Below, in pieces: positions 16,828 through 26,917 of a DNA stretch of 64,000 nt. The notes beneath the pieces were generated by a model. The model saw only the letters and a program-made list of their open reading frames with translations. It was not told the DNA's origin and did not search any database. Position 1 is the first letter of the stretch; each line of letters begins with the position of its first letter. The stretch is from ZC4RG30 sp963726085 (GTDB lineage: Bacteria; Pseudomonadota; Gammaproteobacteria; Steroidobacterales; Steroidobacteraceae). The stretch lies in NCBI GenBank assembly GCA_963726085.1, contig CAVSAR010000002.1, positions 310,001 through 374,000 on the forward strand, given 5' to 3'. A program made the position numbers and the translations under genes.

Positions 16828-19030
16828 GTGAGCCTGCCGCGCACCGAAGCCGGCGCACTGCGCTTCGTGGCCACCGTGCCGCGTGGTTTTGCCGACCTGC
16901 TGGCCGCCGAGGTGACGGCGTTGGGCGCCACTGCGGTGCGCGACAGCGCCGGCGGGGTCAGCTTCGAGGGGTCGCTGGAGATCGGCTACCGCGCGCTGCC
17001 TGGAGTCGCGCATGGCCAGCCGCGTGTTGCTCGAGGTAGCGCGCGCACCGGTTGCCGACACCGCCGCGTTCTACGACCTGGGCCGCAGCGTGGACTGGAC
17101 GGCGCACCTGGATCCCAACGGCACGCTGTCGTGCGAGTTCACGGGCAACCATGACGCCATCAACAACACGCACTTTGGTGCCCTGAAGCTAAAAGACGCC
17201 ATCTGCGACCAGCTGCGCGATGCCACGGGACATCGGCCCTCCATACAGACCAGTCGCCCGGACCTGCGGGTGCATGCACACGCGCAGCGCGGCCAGATCA
17301 GCCTGCTGATCGACCTGGCAGGGGAGTCGTCGAGTCGCCGCGGCTATCGACTGGCAGGCGGCGAGGCGCCGCTGCGCGAGAACCTCGCCGCCGGGATACT
17401 GGTGCGCGCGCAGTGGCCGCGCATCGCCGCCGAGGGTGGCGAGTTCCTCGACCCGATGTGCGGCTCTGGCACCTTTGCCATCGAAGCGGCCTGGATGGCC
17501 ACCGATACGGCCCCGGGGCTGCTGCGCGACTACTGGGGGTTCGAGGGGTGGCGTGGCCACGACGCGGGGCTGTGGGAACAACTGAAGATGGCCGCGCGCG
17601 CGCGCATCCGCGACCAGCTTGCGGTGATCATTCGCGGCGCGGATCGCAATCGCGGCGCCATCGCCACGGCCTCTGCCAACGCGCGTCGCGCCGGCGTGGG
17701 TCGCGACCTGGTGTTTGATCACTGCGATATCGCGCAGCTCAAACCCATGAACGCGGCGGCGGATGCGCCGCCGGGATTGCTGTGCGTCAATCCTCCCTAT
17801 GGCCTGCGGATTCCCGGATCCGATGAGGCGGCCGATGCGCACCGCGCGCTGGGGGTGGCCCTGCGTGAACCCTTCGCCGCCTGGAACGCGGCGGTGATCA
17901 CTGGCGAGCCGGCGCTGGGGCAATTGCTGGGCTGCGAGGCCTCGCGCGTGCACACGGTGTGGAATGGCGCCATCGAATGCCGCTTGCTGCGCTTTGCGCC
18001 CGGCGAACGCAACCAGCGGCGCGCCGCGCGCGGCGTGGTCATCGACACCCCCGAGCTGGCGCAGACCCCCGGTGCGCAGATGTTCGCCAACCGCCTGCGC
18101 AAGAACCTGCAGCGACTGGGCAAGCAGGCGCGGCGCGAAAACGTTGGCTGCTGGCGCATGTATGACGCCGACATGCCGGAGTATTCGCTGGCGGTGGACC
18201 TGTACACCGGCGCGGGTCCGGATGAAGGCCAGCGCTGGCTGTACGTGCAGGAATACGCTGCGCCGCAGACCGTGGACCCGGTGGCGGCGCGGCGCCGCCG
18301 CGAGGAAGCCCTGGCGGTGCTGCCGGAAGTCACCGGCATTGGGCTGGACCATGTGCACCTGCGCACGCGCAAGCGGCAGAAGGAGGGGGGCCAGTATTCC
18401 AAGGTCAACCGCCGCGAGGAGTTCCACGTCGTGGAGGAGGCGGGCCTGAAGGTCCGGGTCAACCTCGACGACTACCTCGACACAGGATTGTTCCTTGATC
18501 ATCGCAAGACCCGCCAGCGCATCGGCGCCGCGGCCAAGGGCGTGCGCTTTCTTAACCTGTTCTGCTACACCGGGGTGGCCAGCCTGCACGCTGCGGCCGG
18601 CGGCGCCACCAGCAGCCTCAGCATCGACCTGTCGCGCACCTACCTGGACTGGGCGCGGGCCAACCTGGATCTCAACGGCTTTGCTGCAGACCGCCACGAC
18701 TTGTTGCAGGCGGACTGCCTGCAGTGGCTGTCCGACCAGCGCGGGCCGGCCTTCGACCTGATCTTCCTGGATCCGCCGACGTTCTCCAATTCGGCCCGGA
18801 TGCAGGGAGTGCTGGACGTGCAGCGCGACCATGCCGTGCTGATTGGCCAGTGCATGGGGCTGCTGTCGCGCGACGGCCTTCTGGTGTTCTCAACCAACGC
18901 CCAGAAGTTCGCCCTGGACCCGGGGGTCAGCGGGCAGTTCCGGGTAGCAGACATATCCCCGGCCACGCTGCCATTCGACTTCCAGGGCAATCCCCGGATT
19001 CACCGCTGCTTCGAACTGCGCCACGCGTGA
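16828..19030 (+). pseudogene. rlmL: Bifunctional 23S rRNA methyltransferase RlmKL, one frameshift
   Basis: The reconstructed product (~733 residues) has a THUMP-type N-terminus, an RlmL domain with DPMCGSGTFAIEAA and NPPYGLRI (N2-methylation of G2445), and an RlmK domain with LNLFCYTGVASLHA and DPPTFSNS (N7-methylation of G2069). The frame breaks near 16997-17002: the GTG-initiated frame reads SLEIGYRA and then drifts, while removal of one base in GCGCGCTGCC gives YRACLESRMASRV, as expected for the family. Everything after it is intact. A one-base assembly error is the most economical reading; if real, a shorter product from ATG 17012 would lack part of THUMP. Confidence 0.85.
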
Positions 19031-19102
19031 AAACCTGCCCCTACCCGGTTATGCTCCCGGCCCTCGGGGTGATAACCATAACGCTATATTCGGACGGACA
19101 TA

Positions 19103-19579
19103 ATGGCCAAAGTGAAACTCAACGTTAACGGCACCGACCACGATGTGGATGTGCCGGATGACCAGCCACTGCTGTGGGTGCTGCGCGACGAACTGAACCT
19201 GGTGGGAACCAAGTTCGGCTGTGGCATGGCCCAGTGTGGTGCCTGCACCGTGCACCTCAATGGCACCCCCGTGCGCTCCTGCTCCGTGCCGGCCGTGGCC
19301 GTCGCCGGACAGAAGATCACCACCATTGAAGGGCTGGCCCAGGGCGGCACGCTCACTGCCGTGCAGAAGGCCTGGATCGAGCATGACGTGCCGCAATGTG
19401 GCTACTGCCAGGCGGGCCAGATCATGAGCGCCACGGCACTGCTGCGCCAGAACAAGAATCCCTCCGACGCCGACATCGACAGCTTCATGTCGGGCAATCT
19501 GTGCCGCTGCGGCACTTACCTGCGCATCCGCAAGGCCATCAAGTCCGCGGCCCAGGCGATCAACGGGAGTGCTTCATGA
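19103..19579 (+). CDS. iorA: [2Fe-2S] subunit of isoquinoline 1-oxidoreductase-type molybdenum hydroxylase
   Basis: The 158-residue electron-transfer subunit carries the two expected iron-sulfur sites: the plant-ferredoxin type with cysteines in FGCGMAQCGACTVHL and RSC (residues ~40-65), and the helical domain with QCGYCQAGQ and NLCRCGTY (residues ~97-140). This is the small subunit of two-subunit aldehyde oxidase/IorAB enzymes, which lack an FAD subunit and pass electrons on, often to a cytochrome. It overlaps iorB by 4 bases (ATGA). The actual substrate is unknown. Confidence 0.9.
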   Translation: MAKVKLNVNGTDHDVDVPDDQPLLWVLRDELNLVGTKFGCGMAQCGACTVHLNGTPVRSCSVPAVAVAGQKITTIEGLAQGGTLTAVQKAWIEHDVPQCGYCQAGQIMSATALLRQNKNPSDADIDSFMSGNLCRCGTYLRIRKAIKSAAQAINGSAS

Positions 19580-21948
19580 GCGCCGTACCGACCAACGAAT
19601 ACTATCCGCGCGCCATCCTCGAGCAGCTCGAGCGCGACTCCGCCACTGCCAACCCGCTGACTGGCGCGTTGAGCCGCCGCAGCTTCATGCGCGTCAGCGC
19701 AGCCGTGGGCGGTGGCCTGGTGCTGGCCTTTGGCTTCGGGTCCGAGGACGCCGATGCACAGCAGGCCCAGGGTGGCGCCGCGCGTCCGGCCGGCCCGCCG
19801 CCAGGACCGCAGTTCAACCCCAGCGCCTACGTACGCATTGCTCCGGATGGCAAGATCACGCTGCTGTCGAAGAACCCGGAAATCGGCCAGGGCATCAAGA
19901 CCGCCTTTGGCGTGATCCTGGCCGAGGAACTCGACGCCAAGTGGTCCGATGTCACCGTGGAACAGGCGCCCATCAACTCGGCGGTCTACGGCGCGCAGTT
20001 CGCCGGTGGGTCGCTGTCCATTCCGCTGGCCTACGACACGCTGCGTCGCGCCGGCGCCGGCGCGCGCGCCATGCTCGTGGCCGCCGCGGCCAAGGAATGG
20101 GGCGTACCGGAGAGCGAGATCACCACGTCTGAAAGCGTGGTGACGCATGCGGCCAGCCGCCGCAGCATGAGCTACGGCCAGCTGGCCACGGCCGCCGCGG
20201 CCATGCCGGTGCCCAATCCCCAGCAGCTCAAGCTCAAGGACCGCAAGGACTGGAAGCTCATGGGCACGCGCGTGACCGGCGTGGACAACGTGAAGCTGGT
20301 TACCGGCCAGCCGTTGTTTGGCGTCGACCAGAAGTTGCCCAACCTGAAAGTCGCGGTATTCCAGAAATGCCCGGCCGTCGGCGGCAAGGTCGCATCGGCC
20401 AATGTCGATGAGATCCGCATGCTGCCGGGCGTAGTCGATGCCTTCATCGTGGAAGGCACGGGCCAGGCCACCGAAGTCATGCCGGGCGTGGCCATCGTGG
20501 CCAATAACACCTGGGCGGCATTCTCGGCCAAGAAGAAGCTCAAGATCACCTGGGACGAGACCAATGCGGCCAAGGAGAGCTGGACCAAGCTCAGCGCCCA
20601 GGCCAAGGAAATCGCCAAGCAACCCCAGGGCGCGCAGGTGCTCAAGACCGTCGGCGATGTGGATGCCGGCCTCAAGAACGGCAAGTACGTAGAGGCTTTC
20701 TACACGTTCGGGTTCATCTCGCACTCGCCGATGGAGCCACAGAACACGACGGCCTGGTACCAGAAGGATCCGGCCGGCGACAAGCTGGAGATCTGGGGCT
20801 CGGTGCAGATCCCCGACGGCGCGCGCACGCTGGCCGCCAAGGTGGTGGGCGTGCCGCAGGACCGTTCGACCCTGCACCAGCTGCGCGTGGGTGGCGGTTT
20901 CGGTCGTCGCCTGATGCACGAGTACGCCTGCGAAGCGGCGGCCATCTCCAAGCAGGCCGGCGGCATTCCCGTGAAGCTGATGTGGACGCGTGAAGACGAC
21001 ATCACGCACGACTTCTATCGCCCGGGCGGCTTCCATCAATTCAAGGCGGCGCTGGATGACAAGGGCAGGCTGACCGCGTGGTCCGGGCATGCCATCTCGT
21101 TCACTGATTCAAACGCGCCCGCCCCGACCAATGGCCGGCCCCCGGCCGCGGTGGCCGGCGGTGGTTGGCCTTCGCCCAATGAATTCCCTGCGGAATACAC
21201 GCCCAACTACCGGCTGTCGGTCACCAACCAGCCATTCGCGATTCCCTGTGGTCCGTGGCGCGCGCCCGGATCGAACACCACCGGGTTCGTGGTGCAGTCG
21301 TTCATGCACGAGCTGTCGACGGCGGCCAAGCGCGATCACGCCGAGTTCCTGGTCGAAGTGTTTGGCCAGAAGCAGGCCGCGCCGGCACCGGCCGCGGGTG
21401 GCCCGCCGGGGGGCTTCGGCGGCGGCGGCCTCAACCCGGAGCGCGCGGTTGCGGTCATCAAGTCCGCGGTCGAGCGTTCCGGCTACGGCAAGCCTCTGCC
21501 CAAGGGTCACTTCCAGGGCCTGGCGTTCCACTTCAGCCACCAGGGGCACATTGCCGAAGTGGCCGAAGTCAGCGTCGATGCAAAGAAGAAGGTCACCGTG
21601 CACAAGATGACGGTGGTGGCCGACATCGGACCGGTGGTCAACCTGTCCGGTGCCGAGAACCAGGTGCAGGGCTGCGTGGTGGATGCCATCGGTACCCTGG
21701 GCCTGGAGGTCAACATCGAGAACGGCCGGATCAAGGAGCAGAACTTCGACACCTATCGGCTGCCGCGCATGTCGATTTCACCACCAGTGGTAGACGTGCA
21801 CTTCCTTGACACCAACTACCCGCCCACGGGCGTGGGCGAGCCGGCCTTTCCGCCGGCGTGTCCGGCGATCTGCAATGCGATCTTCGCGGCCACGGGCCAC
21901 CGGATCCGCACCTTGCCGATTACGCGCGAGGGGTTCTCGATCGCGTAG
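19576..21948 (+). CDS. iorB: Molybdopterin subunit of IorAB-type molybdenum hydroxylase
   Basis: A 790-residue xanthine-oxidase-family large subunit. Near the N-terminus a twin-arginine signal (SRRSFMRVSAAVGGG) predicts Tat export with bound cofactor, taking iorA along. Family motifs include EIGQGIKTAFGVILAEEL, the GGGFGRR molybdopterin loop, PCGPWRAPG and, at the C-terminus, GVGEPAFPP with the catalytic Glu. It would hydroxylate an N-heterocycle or oxidise an aldehyde in the periplasm; which one is not clear. ATG 19576 is fixed by overlap with the iorA stop. No XdhC/MocA maturation gene is adjacent. Confidence 0.88.
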   Translation: MSAVPTNEYYPRAILEQLERDSATANPLTGALSRRSFMRVSAAVGGGLVLAFGFGSEDADAQQAQGGAARPAGPPPGPQFNPSAYVRIAPDGKITLLSKNPEIGQGIKTAFGVILAEELDAKWSDVTVEQAPINSAVYGAQFAGGSLSIPLAYDTLRRAGAGARAMLVAAAAKEWGVPESEITTSESVVTHAASRRSMSYGQLATAAAAMPVPNPQQLKLKDRKDWKLMGTRVTGVDNVKLVTGQPLFGVDQKLPNLKVAVFQKCPAVGGKVASANVDEIRMLPGVVDAFIVEGTGQATEVMPGVAIVANNTWAAFSAKKKLKITWDETNAAKESWTKLSAQAKEIAKQPQGAQVLKTVGDVDAGLKNGKYVEAFYTFGFISHSPMEPQNTTAWYQKDPAGDKLEIWGSVQIPDGARTLAAKVVGVPQDRSTLHQLRVGGGFGRRLMHEYACEAAAISKQAGGIPVKLMWTREDDITHDFYRPGGFHQFKAALDDKGRLTAWSGHAISFTDSNAPAPTNGRPPAAVAGGGWPSPNEFPAEYTPNYRLSVTNQPFAIPCGPWRAPGSNTTGFVVQSFMHELSTAAKRDHAEFLVEVFGQKQAAPAPAAGGPPGGFGGGGLNPERAVAVIKSAVERSGYGKPLPKGHFQGLAFHFSHQGHIAEVAEVSVDAKKKVTVHKMTVVADIGPVVNLSGAENQVQGCVVDAIGTLGLEVNIENGRIKEQNFDTYRLPRMSISPPVVDVHFLDTNYPPTGVGEPAFPPACPAICNAIFAATGHRIRTLPITREGFSIA

Positions 21949-21974
21949 TTCCCGCCGGGGATCAGTTGAAAACG

Positions 21975-22004
21975 GCCCGCGTGGGAAACCGCGCGGGCAT
22001 TTTC
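21975..22004. terminator. Intrinsic terminator between converging iorB and TonB receptor genes
   Basis: GCCCGCG-(10 bases)-CGCGGGC followed by ATTTTC forms a 7-base GC stem with a short T-run, 27 bases after the iorB stop and between converging genes. Confidence 0.7.
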
Positions 22005-22043
22005 ACATTCAGGCCATGGGATTGGCGGCCGGTGTCCGTTGGC

Positions 22044-24464
22044 TCACAGCTCCAGGGAAACGGTGAGCCCGACGCGCCGGCCATCGCCATAGAGAAGATC
22101 CAGCGGCCGCGGCAGTGACGGATAGAACACCTGGCCGCGGCTGGCCACCGCACGTATATAGGAATCGTTGGTGAGGTTCCTGCCCCACAGCTCGGCGCGC
22201 CATGGGCCGCGTTGCAGCGAGATGCGGGCGCTGAGCAGGCCACGCGAACCGTAACTGGCCCCATCGATCGGGCGCTCGTAGACATTGTCCTGATAGCTGA
22301 AGGTCGCGTCGGCGCGCAGCCGCCAGTCTCCTGCCAACGCAATCGGCAACGCCTGCAATGTCGTGGACCAGCTGTTGCGCGCTACACGTTGGGCAAGGTT
22401 GTCGTCCAGATAGGGCACCAGCGCGATGTTCCCGTTGGAAGGCGTGCGTGGTGGGCCAAACTGGCAGAAACTGGAGCCCGGCGGCTTGGCCGTCAGGCCG
22501 CAAAATACCCGGGACCCGGCGTCATCGCTGCCCTTGTCGAAGCGCGGATCGGCATAGCTGTAGGAAATGCTGGCCTGTAGTCGCTCTCCTAAGCGCAGAT
22601 GCAGCTGTGCTTCCAGCCCGAGGGTCGTGAGGCCCGCGGTGTTGTCGATGATCAGGCTATTCACGCCCGGGCTGGAGGCAACCCCCAGGATCTGGGTGTC
22701 CTGCCAGTCGATGCGATAGACCGTCGCCTGCCACTCCTGCACGAACGACTCGGACTGATGGCGAACCCCCAGTTCGGTGGTCCAGTTGTATTCGGGGCCG
22801 TATTGGCGTTCCTCTGCGGTGAGTCCGGGAACTGGATTGATGCCGCCGGCGCGCGCGCCACGCGCGAGGGAGCCATAGGCATACCAGTTGTCGGCCGGGC
22901 GATAGTCCAGGGCGAACCGCGGAGTGACCACGGTGAAATTGATTTGCGGAAAGTCCGGCGAATCGTCGATCTGGAAATTGGCATAACGCGAGTCAAGTTG
23001 CTGCGTCTCACGGGAAACACGCAGTTCCACCCGTGCATGCGCGCGGTCGGCAAAGGGCAACTCCAGCACCCCGAAGGCCGCCAGTGCGCTGCGTTGTTCG
23101 ACCCCCTGGTTTTGCAGGACCTGTTGGCTGCGCGAGTCGGGCACCAGGGCCAGGTTCAGCCTGGACAGGGGCCCCACGCGATCCGGATTGGAGACGTCGA
23201 TCGCGGTCAGTTTTTCCTCGGTGCTCAGATTTCCCCGATCCGCGCCGAACAAGCTGCTGGTCAGTTCGCGTGTCCAGGAGGCGGCCAGGCCCACCGACCA
23301 TGAAATTCCGGACGTGGCGTCGTGACTCAGGCGCAGTTCCTGCGACCAGTCGGTGGTATCCACTTCCATGTTCGACACGACATTTGGAGACGCGAAGCGG
23401 GTGAGGGCTGTCGATGTTGCTCCCGGTCCGCAGTTGACACCGATGGTACAGACGCCCGAGAGCAGCCCGGCATCGGAGCCGTCGAAATCGCGATAGGCGC
23501 TGGAGCTGGCGTGGTAGTACCCGGTGAGCGAGCGCAGCGTCAAATCACCCACCGGCTGCTCGATGCGCAGCGACGCCTGTTCGGACCTGCCATCGCTATC
23601 CGGCAGCTGGGGACTCACCGCGAACTCATTGTCCACCGGCATCCGGCCGCAGAAGTAGGTCCAGATTCCCGACGTGGCGTCCCGCCCGCCGCAGTTGAAG
23701 TCCGCGGCATTTAACGTGGTCGTAGCGGGGTGCCCGAATTGGCCGCGATTCAATCGAACGTTCAGCGTGACGACATCGCGGGACTCGTCGGCCGAACGGC
23801 GCGCAAGGGTGACAGCGGCAGCATCGCGTCGGGAACCGCCCAGGTTTTCGCCCAGCGTCGAAGTCTGTGTGCCCTGCGTTATCCGGTGGCTCAGCGCGAG
23901 CCTTCCGAGCCAGGGACCATCGGCAAGTCGGCCTGACCAGGCACCCTGCACGCCCGCCAGTCCATCGCTGCCAAGCTCGGCCTGCAGGTAGCCGGTGCGC
24001 TCGGCGGTCGGCGGACGCGAGACGTATTCGATGGCTCCTGCGAAAGTGCTGCGACCGAACAGGGTGTTCTGCGGACCGCGGACCACTTCAATGCGCTCGA
24101 AGTCGAGCATTTCCATATCAATCTGCGAGCGACCGGCCTGGTAAATCTCATCGACAAACACGCCGACGTTGTCTCCCGCGGTGCTGGCCTGGGACTGCCC
24201 GCGGATCACCGGGGCCGCACCGCTGCCGCCCCAAAACGACTCAAAGCTCAGGCCCGGCACGACTTCCGCCAAATTCGGCAGGTTTCTGACGCCGCCAGCG
24301 CCGAGGCGGTCAACGCCTATCACGTCGATCGCAAGGGGCACCGTCCTGGCGTCTTCCGCCACGCGGCGAGCGGTCACGGTAATCTCCGTGAGTGCCTCTG
24401 GTGCACCAGCACGGACCGTAACCGATAGCGTCACAAGCGCGAGGGCAGGCAGCGGACGTTTCAC
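22044..24464 (-). CDS. TonB-dependent receptor
   Basis: An 806-residue outer-membrane receptor with a signal peptide, a TonB box-like EITVTARR after it, a plug domain (about residues 40-150: VVPGLSF, IRGQ, GVFVDEI, IEVVRGPQNTLFGR) and a long barrel ending in an aromatic-rich strand (VGLTVSLEL). The barrel has cysteine pairs in extracellular loops (around 235-275 and 325-335). The start is a GTG that overlaps the stop of the upstream winged-helix/TPR regulator (GTGA), so both are made from one mRNA. The ligand is unknown; the FGRSTFAGAIEYVSRPP pattern is common in receptors of Xanthomonad/Sphingomonad-type degraders. Confidence 0.9.
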   Translation of the reverse strand: MKRPLPALALVTLSVTVRAGAPEALTEITVTARRVAEDARTVPLAIDVIGVDRLGAGGVRNLPNLAEVVPGLSFESFWGGSGAAPVIRGQSQASTAGDNVGVFVDEIYQAGRSQIDMEMLDFERIEVVRGPQNTLFGRSTFAGAIEYVSRPPTAERTGYLQAELGSDGLAGVQGAWSGRLADGPWLGRLALSHRITQGTQTSTLGENLGGSRRDAAAVTLARRSADESRDVVTLNVRLNRGQFGHPATTTLNAADFNCGGRDATSGIWTYFCGRMPVDNEFAVSPQLPDSDGRSEQASLRIEQPVGDLTLRSLTGYYHASSSAYRDFDGSDAGLLSGVCTIGVNCGPGATSTALTRFASPNVVSNMEVDTTDWSQELRLSHDATSGISWSVGLAASWTRELTSSLFGADRGNLSTEEKLTAIDVSNPDRVGPLSRLNLALVPDSRSQQVLQNQGVEQRSALAAFGVLELPFADRAHARVELRVSRETQQLDSRYANFQIDDSPDFPQINFTVVTPRFALDYRPADNWYAYGSLARGARAGGINPVPGLTAEERQYGPEYNWTTELGVRHQSESFVQEWQATVYRIDWQDTQILGVASSPGVNSLIIDNTAGLTTLGLEAQLHLRLGERLQASISYSYADPRFDKGSDDAGSRVFCGLTAKPPGSSFCQFGPPRTPSNGNIALVPYLDDNLAQRVARNSWSTTLQALPIALAGDWRLRADATFSYQDNVYERPIDGASYGSRGLLSARISLQRGPWRAELWGRNLTNDSYIRAVASRGQVFYPSLPRPLDLLYGDGRRVGLTVSLEL

Positions 24465-26770
24465 GGACCTGGCGACCGGGCCGGGCCTGCACTGGCGTGC
24501 AGAGGATCGGAGCTCTGACTGCGCAGTGTCTGCAGTTGCGCAGATTCCTCATCCACGTGTTCCCGGACGGCATCGACAATAGCGATGAACCGAGAATCGT
24601 CTCGCAATCCGTCCCAGGTGGGATCCAGGCGCAGGGTGTACCACCACTGGGTGTAGTCGTTTTCGCGAAACGATCGGGCCAGCAACGCCAGTGCTGCATC
24701 TGTCTGGCCCTTGAGTGCCAGCGCCTGTGCCTTGGTTCGCAGGTTGTAGATGGGTCCCATGAACGCGTTGGCGTCAATCCATGCAATGACCGCATCCAGC
24801 CGGCGCAACGCCTGGTCGCGTTTGCCCTGGACCAGCAGCAGATGGGCCAGCAACTGGCCCTCGCGAAAATTAAATGGGGTGAGTTTCCAGTCCTTGTCGA
24901 GGGGCAGCTCATAGCGCCGCGCAAGCAGGTCGATGACCTTGCCCGTCTCCCCGGTTCGCAACGCGTAATCGCGAAGTGCCGCGGGAACGCCCCAGCGTTC
25001 AGCCGCGCCGAAGATGAAACTTTCGTCTGCCAATGCAGTCGCCCCTGCAGTTCGCCAGTCGCCGGCATACTGTGCCCGCAGGGAGCGGGTGCTGGCCATG
25101 GCCACGGCATTGCGCCGCGCCAGTTCTTCGGCCTTGGCCGGTTGATTGAGGTCAAGATAAAAGGCAATCGCAGTGTGCAGCCCCCAGGGGTTCTCCGGGT
25201 CCGACGCGATTGCCCGTTCGATCACCATGATCGCCTGCGCAATCTCGCCACGCTGCCATTGGTACTTTGCGCGCCGCTGCAGTGCCGGGTAGTAGTTGGG
25301 ATCAAGCTCCAGTGTCTTGAGGTTCTGCTGCTCGACCGCTGCGCCAACACTGGCAAAACTGCGTTGCGCAGCGCGAAATCGCGCGCGCGGCCATAGCGGA
25401 TCAATCAGCAGCGCCTGGCTCAGCCACCGGTCCGCCGCAGCAGTTTGATCCATCCTGTCGAGCAGTTCGGAATATGCGGTCATGGCCCGCGCATTGGCGC
25501 GGTCGCGGGCCAGCCCACGCTCAAAGAGTTGTGCCCGCACGCTGTCGGGCTGCTTGCTCCACATCGCGGTGGCGATATCGATGGCACCGGAGTCAGCTCG
25601 CAGCGCGCGGGCCTGTTCCATCAGCGGCGCGTTGTCAGCCAGCGCCTTGTCCATGCCGGTCCTTCGCAAGCTGGTCGCCTGCATGCGCGCATCGTAGATG
25701 CCCATCAGTGCTGGCACGTAAGTCGGGTCCAGCTGGCGGGATCGCTGGAATTCCTGCTCGGCTGCGGTCGATCCTACGATGGTCGTGCGCCCCAAGAGGG
25801 TTCTGCCACGCAGGTATGCAAGGTAGGCCTCAATGTTGGCGCTGCGCTCACCAGTGGGTATCTTCGGATCCAGGCCCGCAATTCTCGATTGCAGGGCCTG
25901 CGCCACGCCGGCGGCCACCGCGTCCTGCATGCCAAAGAAATCGCCGGATGCACGATCGAATGTTTGCGTCCAAACCAGGGCGCCGGACTGGCTGTCGATG
26001 ATCTTGGCGATAATCCGTGTCCGCTCGCCCGATGCCTGCAGGGATCCCAGCACCAGATAACGCGCGCCCAGTGCGCGGCCGGCGTCACGAGGATCAATGG
26101 TCGCAGCATCGAATTGGGACGACGAGTATCCGGAGATCACTGTCAGCCCCTGGATGTCCGCCAGTCGCGCATTGACGCTGTCGGCAAGTCCCGCCACCAG
26201 ATCGCCACGGATTACCGGTTGCGGCGCCACGAATGGCAGAACGGCGATGGTGCGATCAGATTCGGTGACGGGTCCGCGTGCGGCAGGGCTCGGATTCCTG
26301 TTCGACAGCAGGAAGGACCAACCAATCAGCAATGCGGCGGCCAGGGCCGCTAGGGGCCAGACCCACCGGGTGCCAGGTGTGCGGGCAGCGGTCTGCGATG
26401 AACCGGTCAGGCCAGCGGCCTGGGATACCGCGTGCACGGCTGGAATCCACCGATAGCCCCTGCCACGCAATCCTTCCACATACCGCGGCTGTTTCGGGTC
26501 GTCACCCAGGGCGTCGCGCAGTAACTTGACGCGCTGGGTCACGGTCTCCGGGCTGACCACCAGGCCTTTCCAGGCCGTGGACATCAGCTCCTCATTTGAC
26601 ACGATGTTCGGTGCTGCCCGGAGCAGCACGACCAGCAGGTCAAAGGAAAGCCGGGGCAGCTCGATCGGCACGCCGTGGCGCTCTACGCACTGGCGTCCCA
26701 GGTCGATACGCAGATCACCCGCCTGAAGCGTGGCTGCGTTGTCGGTCACGTCCGCCTCGGAACCTTGCAT
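24461..26770 (-). CDS. Membrane-bound winged-helix regulator with TPR domain (CadC-like)
   Basis: About 769 residues. An OmpR/PhoB-type winged helix (about residues 15-108; SNEELMSTAWKG, TVTQRVKLLRDALGDD, RGRGYRWI) is followed by one transmembrane helix (~126-145), a FlgO-like periplasmic domain (TIAVLPFVA, GLADSVNARLADI, YLVLGSLQ) and tandem TPR-like helices to the end. Such one-component regulators sense a periplasmic signal and bind DNA from the membrane. ATG 26770 is preferred; a GTG at 26836 would add 22 non-conserved residues. The gene is translationally coupled to the TonB receptor, suggesting that the receptor is its partner or target. Confidence 0.85.
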   Translation of the reverse strand: MQGSEADVTDNAATLQAGDLRIDLGRQCVERHGVPIELPRLSFDLLVVLLRAAPNIVSNEELMSTAWKGLVVSPETVTQRVKLLRDALGDDPKQPRYVEGLRGRGYRWIPAVHAVSQAAGLTGSSQTAARTPGTRWVWPLAALAAALLIGWSFLLSNRNPSPAARGPVTESDRTIAVLPFVAPQPVIRGDLVAGLADSVNARLADIQGLTVISGYSSSQFDAATIDPRDAGRALGARYLVLGSLQASGERTRIIAKIIDSQSGALVWTQTFDRASGDFFGMQDAVAAGVAQALQSRIAGLDPKIPTGERSANIEAYLAYLRGRTLLGRTTIVGSTAAEQEFQRSRQLDPTYVPALMGIYDARMQATSLRRTGMDKALADNAPLMEQARALRADSGAIDIATAMWSKQPDSVRAQLFERGLARDRANARAMTAYSELLDRMDQTAAADRWLSQALLIDPLWPRARFRAAQRSFASVGAAVEQQNLKTLELDPNYYPALQRRAKYQWQRGEIAQAIMVIERAIASDPENPWGLHTAIAFYLDLNQPAKAEELARRNAVAMASTRSLRAQYAGDWRTAGATALADESFIFGAAERWGVPAALRDYALRTGETGKVIDLLARRYELPLDKDWKLTPFNFREGQLLAHLLLVQGKRDQALRRLDAVIAWIDANAFMGPIYNLRTKAQALALKGQTDAALALLARSFRENDYTQWWYTLRLDPTWDGLRDDSRFIAIVDAVREHVDEESAQLQTLRSQSSDPLHASAGPARSPGP

Positions 26771-26917
26771 GTGCCGATTATGGTTCAACTTTTTCGGTGT
26801 GCGCTGGGCTTTGGCAAACCTTTGGTGATTCTGCACGCAATCTTGGGCGTCCGTTCATGCAATGCACCTCTGGCCGCAGCCAGACTGTCAGCCTCGATTC
26901 CGCTGCAGGTGCCGGCA
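26771..26917. promoter_or_regulatory. Divergent promoter gap, regulator-receptor operon / GlyGly-CTERM gene
   Basis: The 147-base gap between two divergent genes must contain both promoters. It is less GC-rich than the surroundings, but I see no box pair good enough to name. Confidence 0.3.

Noticed and set aside
17189..18832. Minus-strand open frame opposite rlmKL
   Set aside because: No recognisable domain or ribosome site; the opposite strand has all methyltransferase motifs.
19047..19077. GGTTAT...ATAACC inverted repeat upstream of iorA
   Set aside because: Only 6-base arms with a 19-base spacer; expected by chance in this much sequence.
19516..21090. Minus-strand open frame opposite iorB
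   Set aside because: Antisense shadow of a gene with clear molybdopterin-binding motifs.
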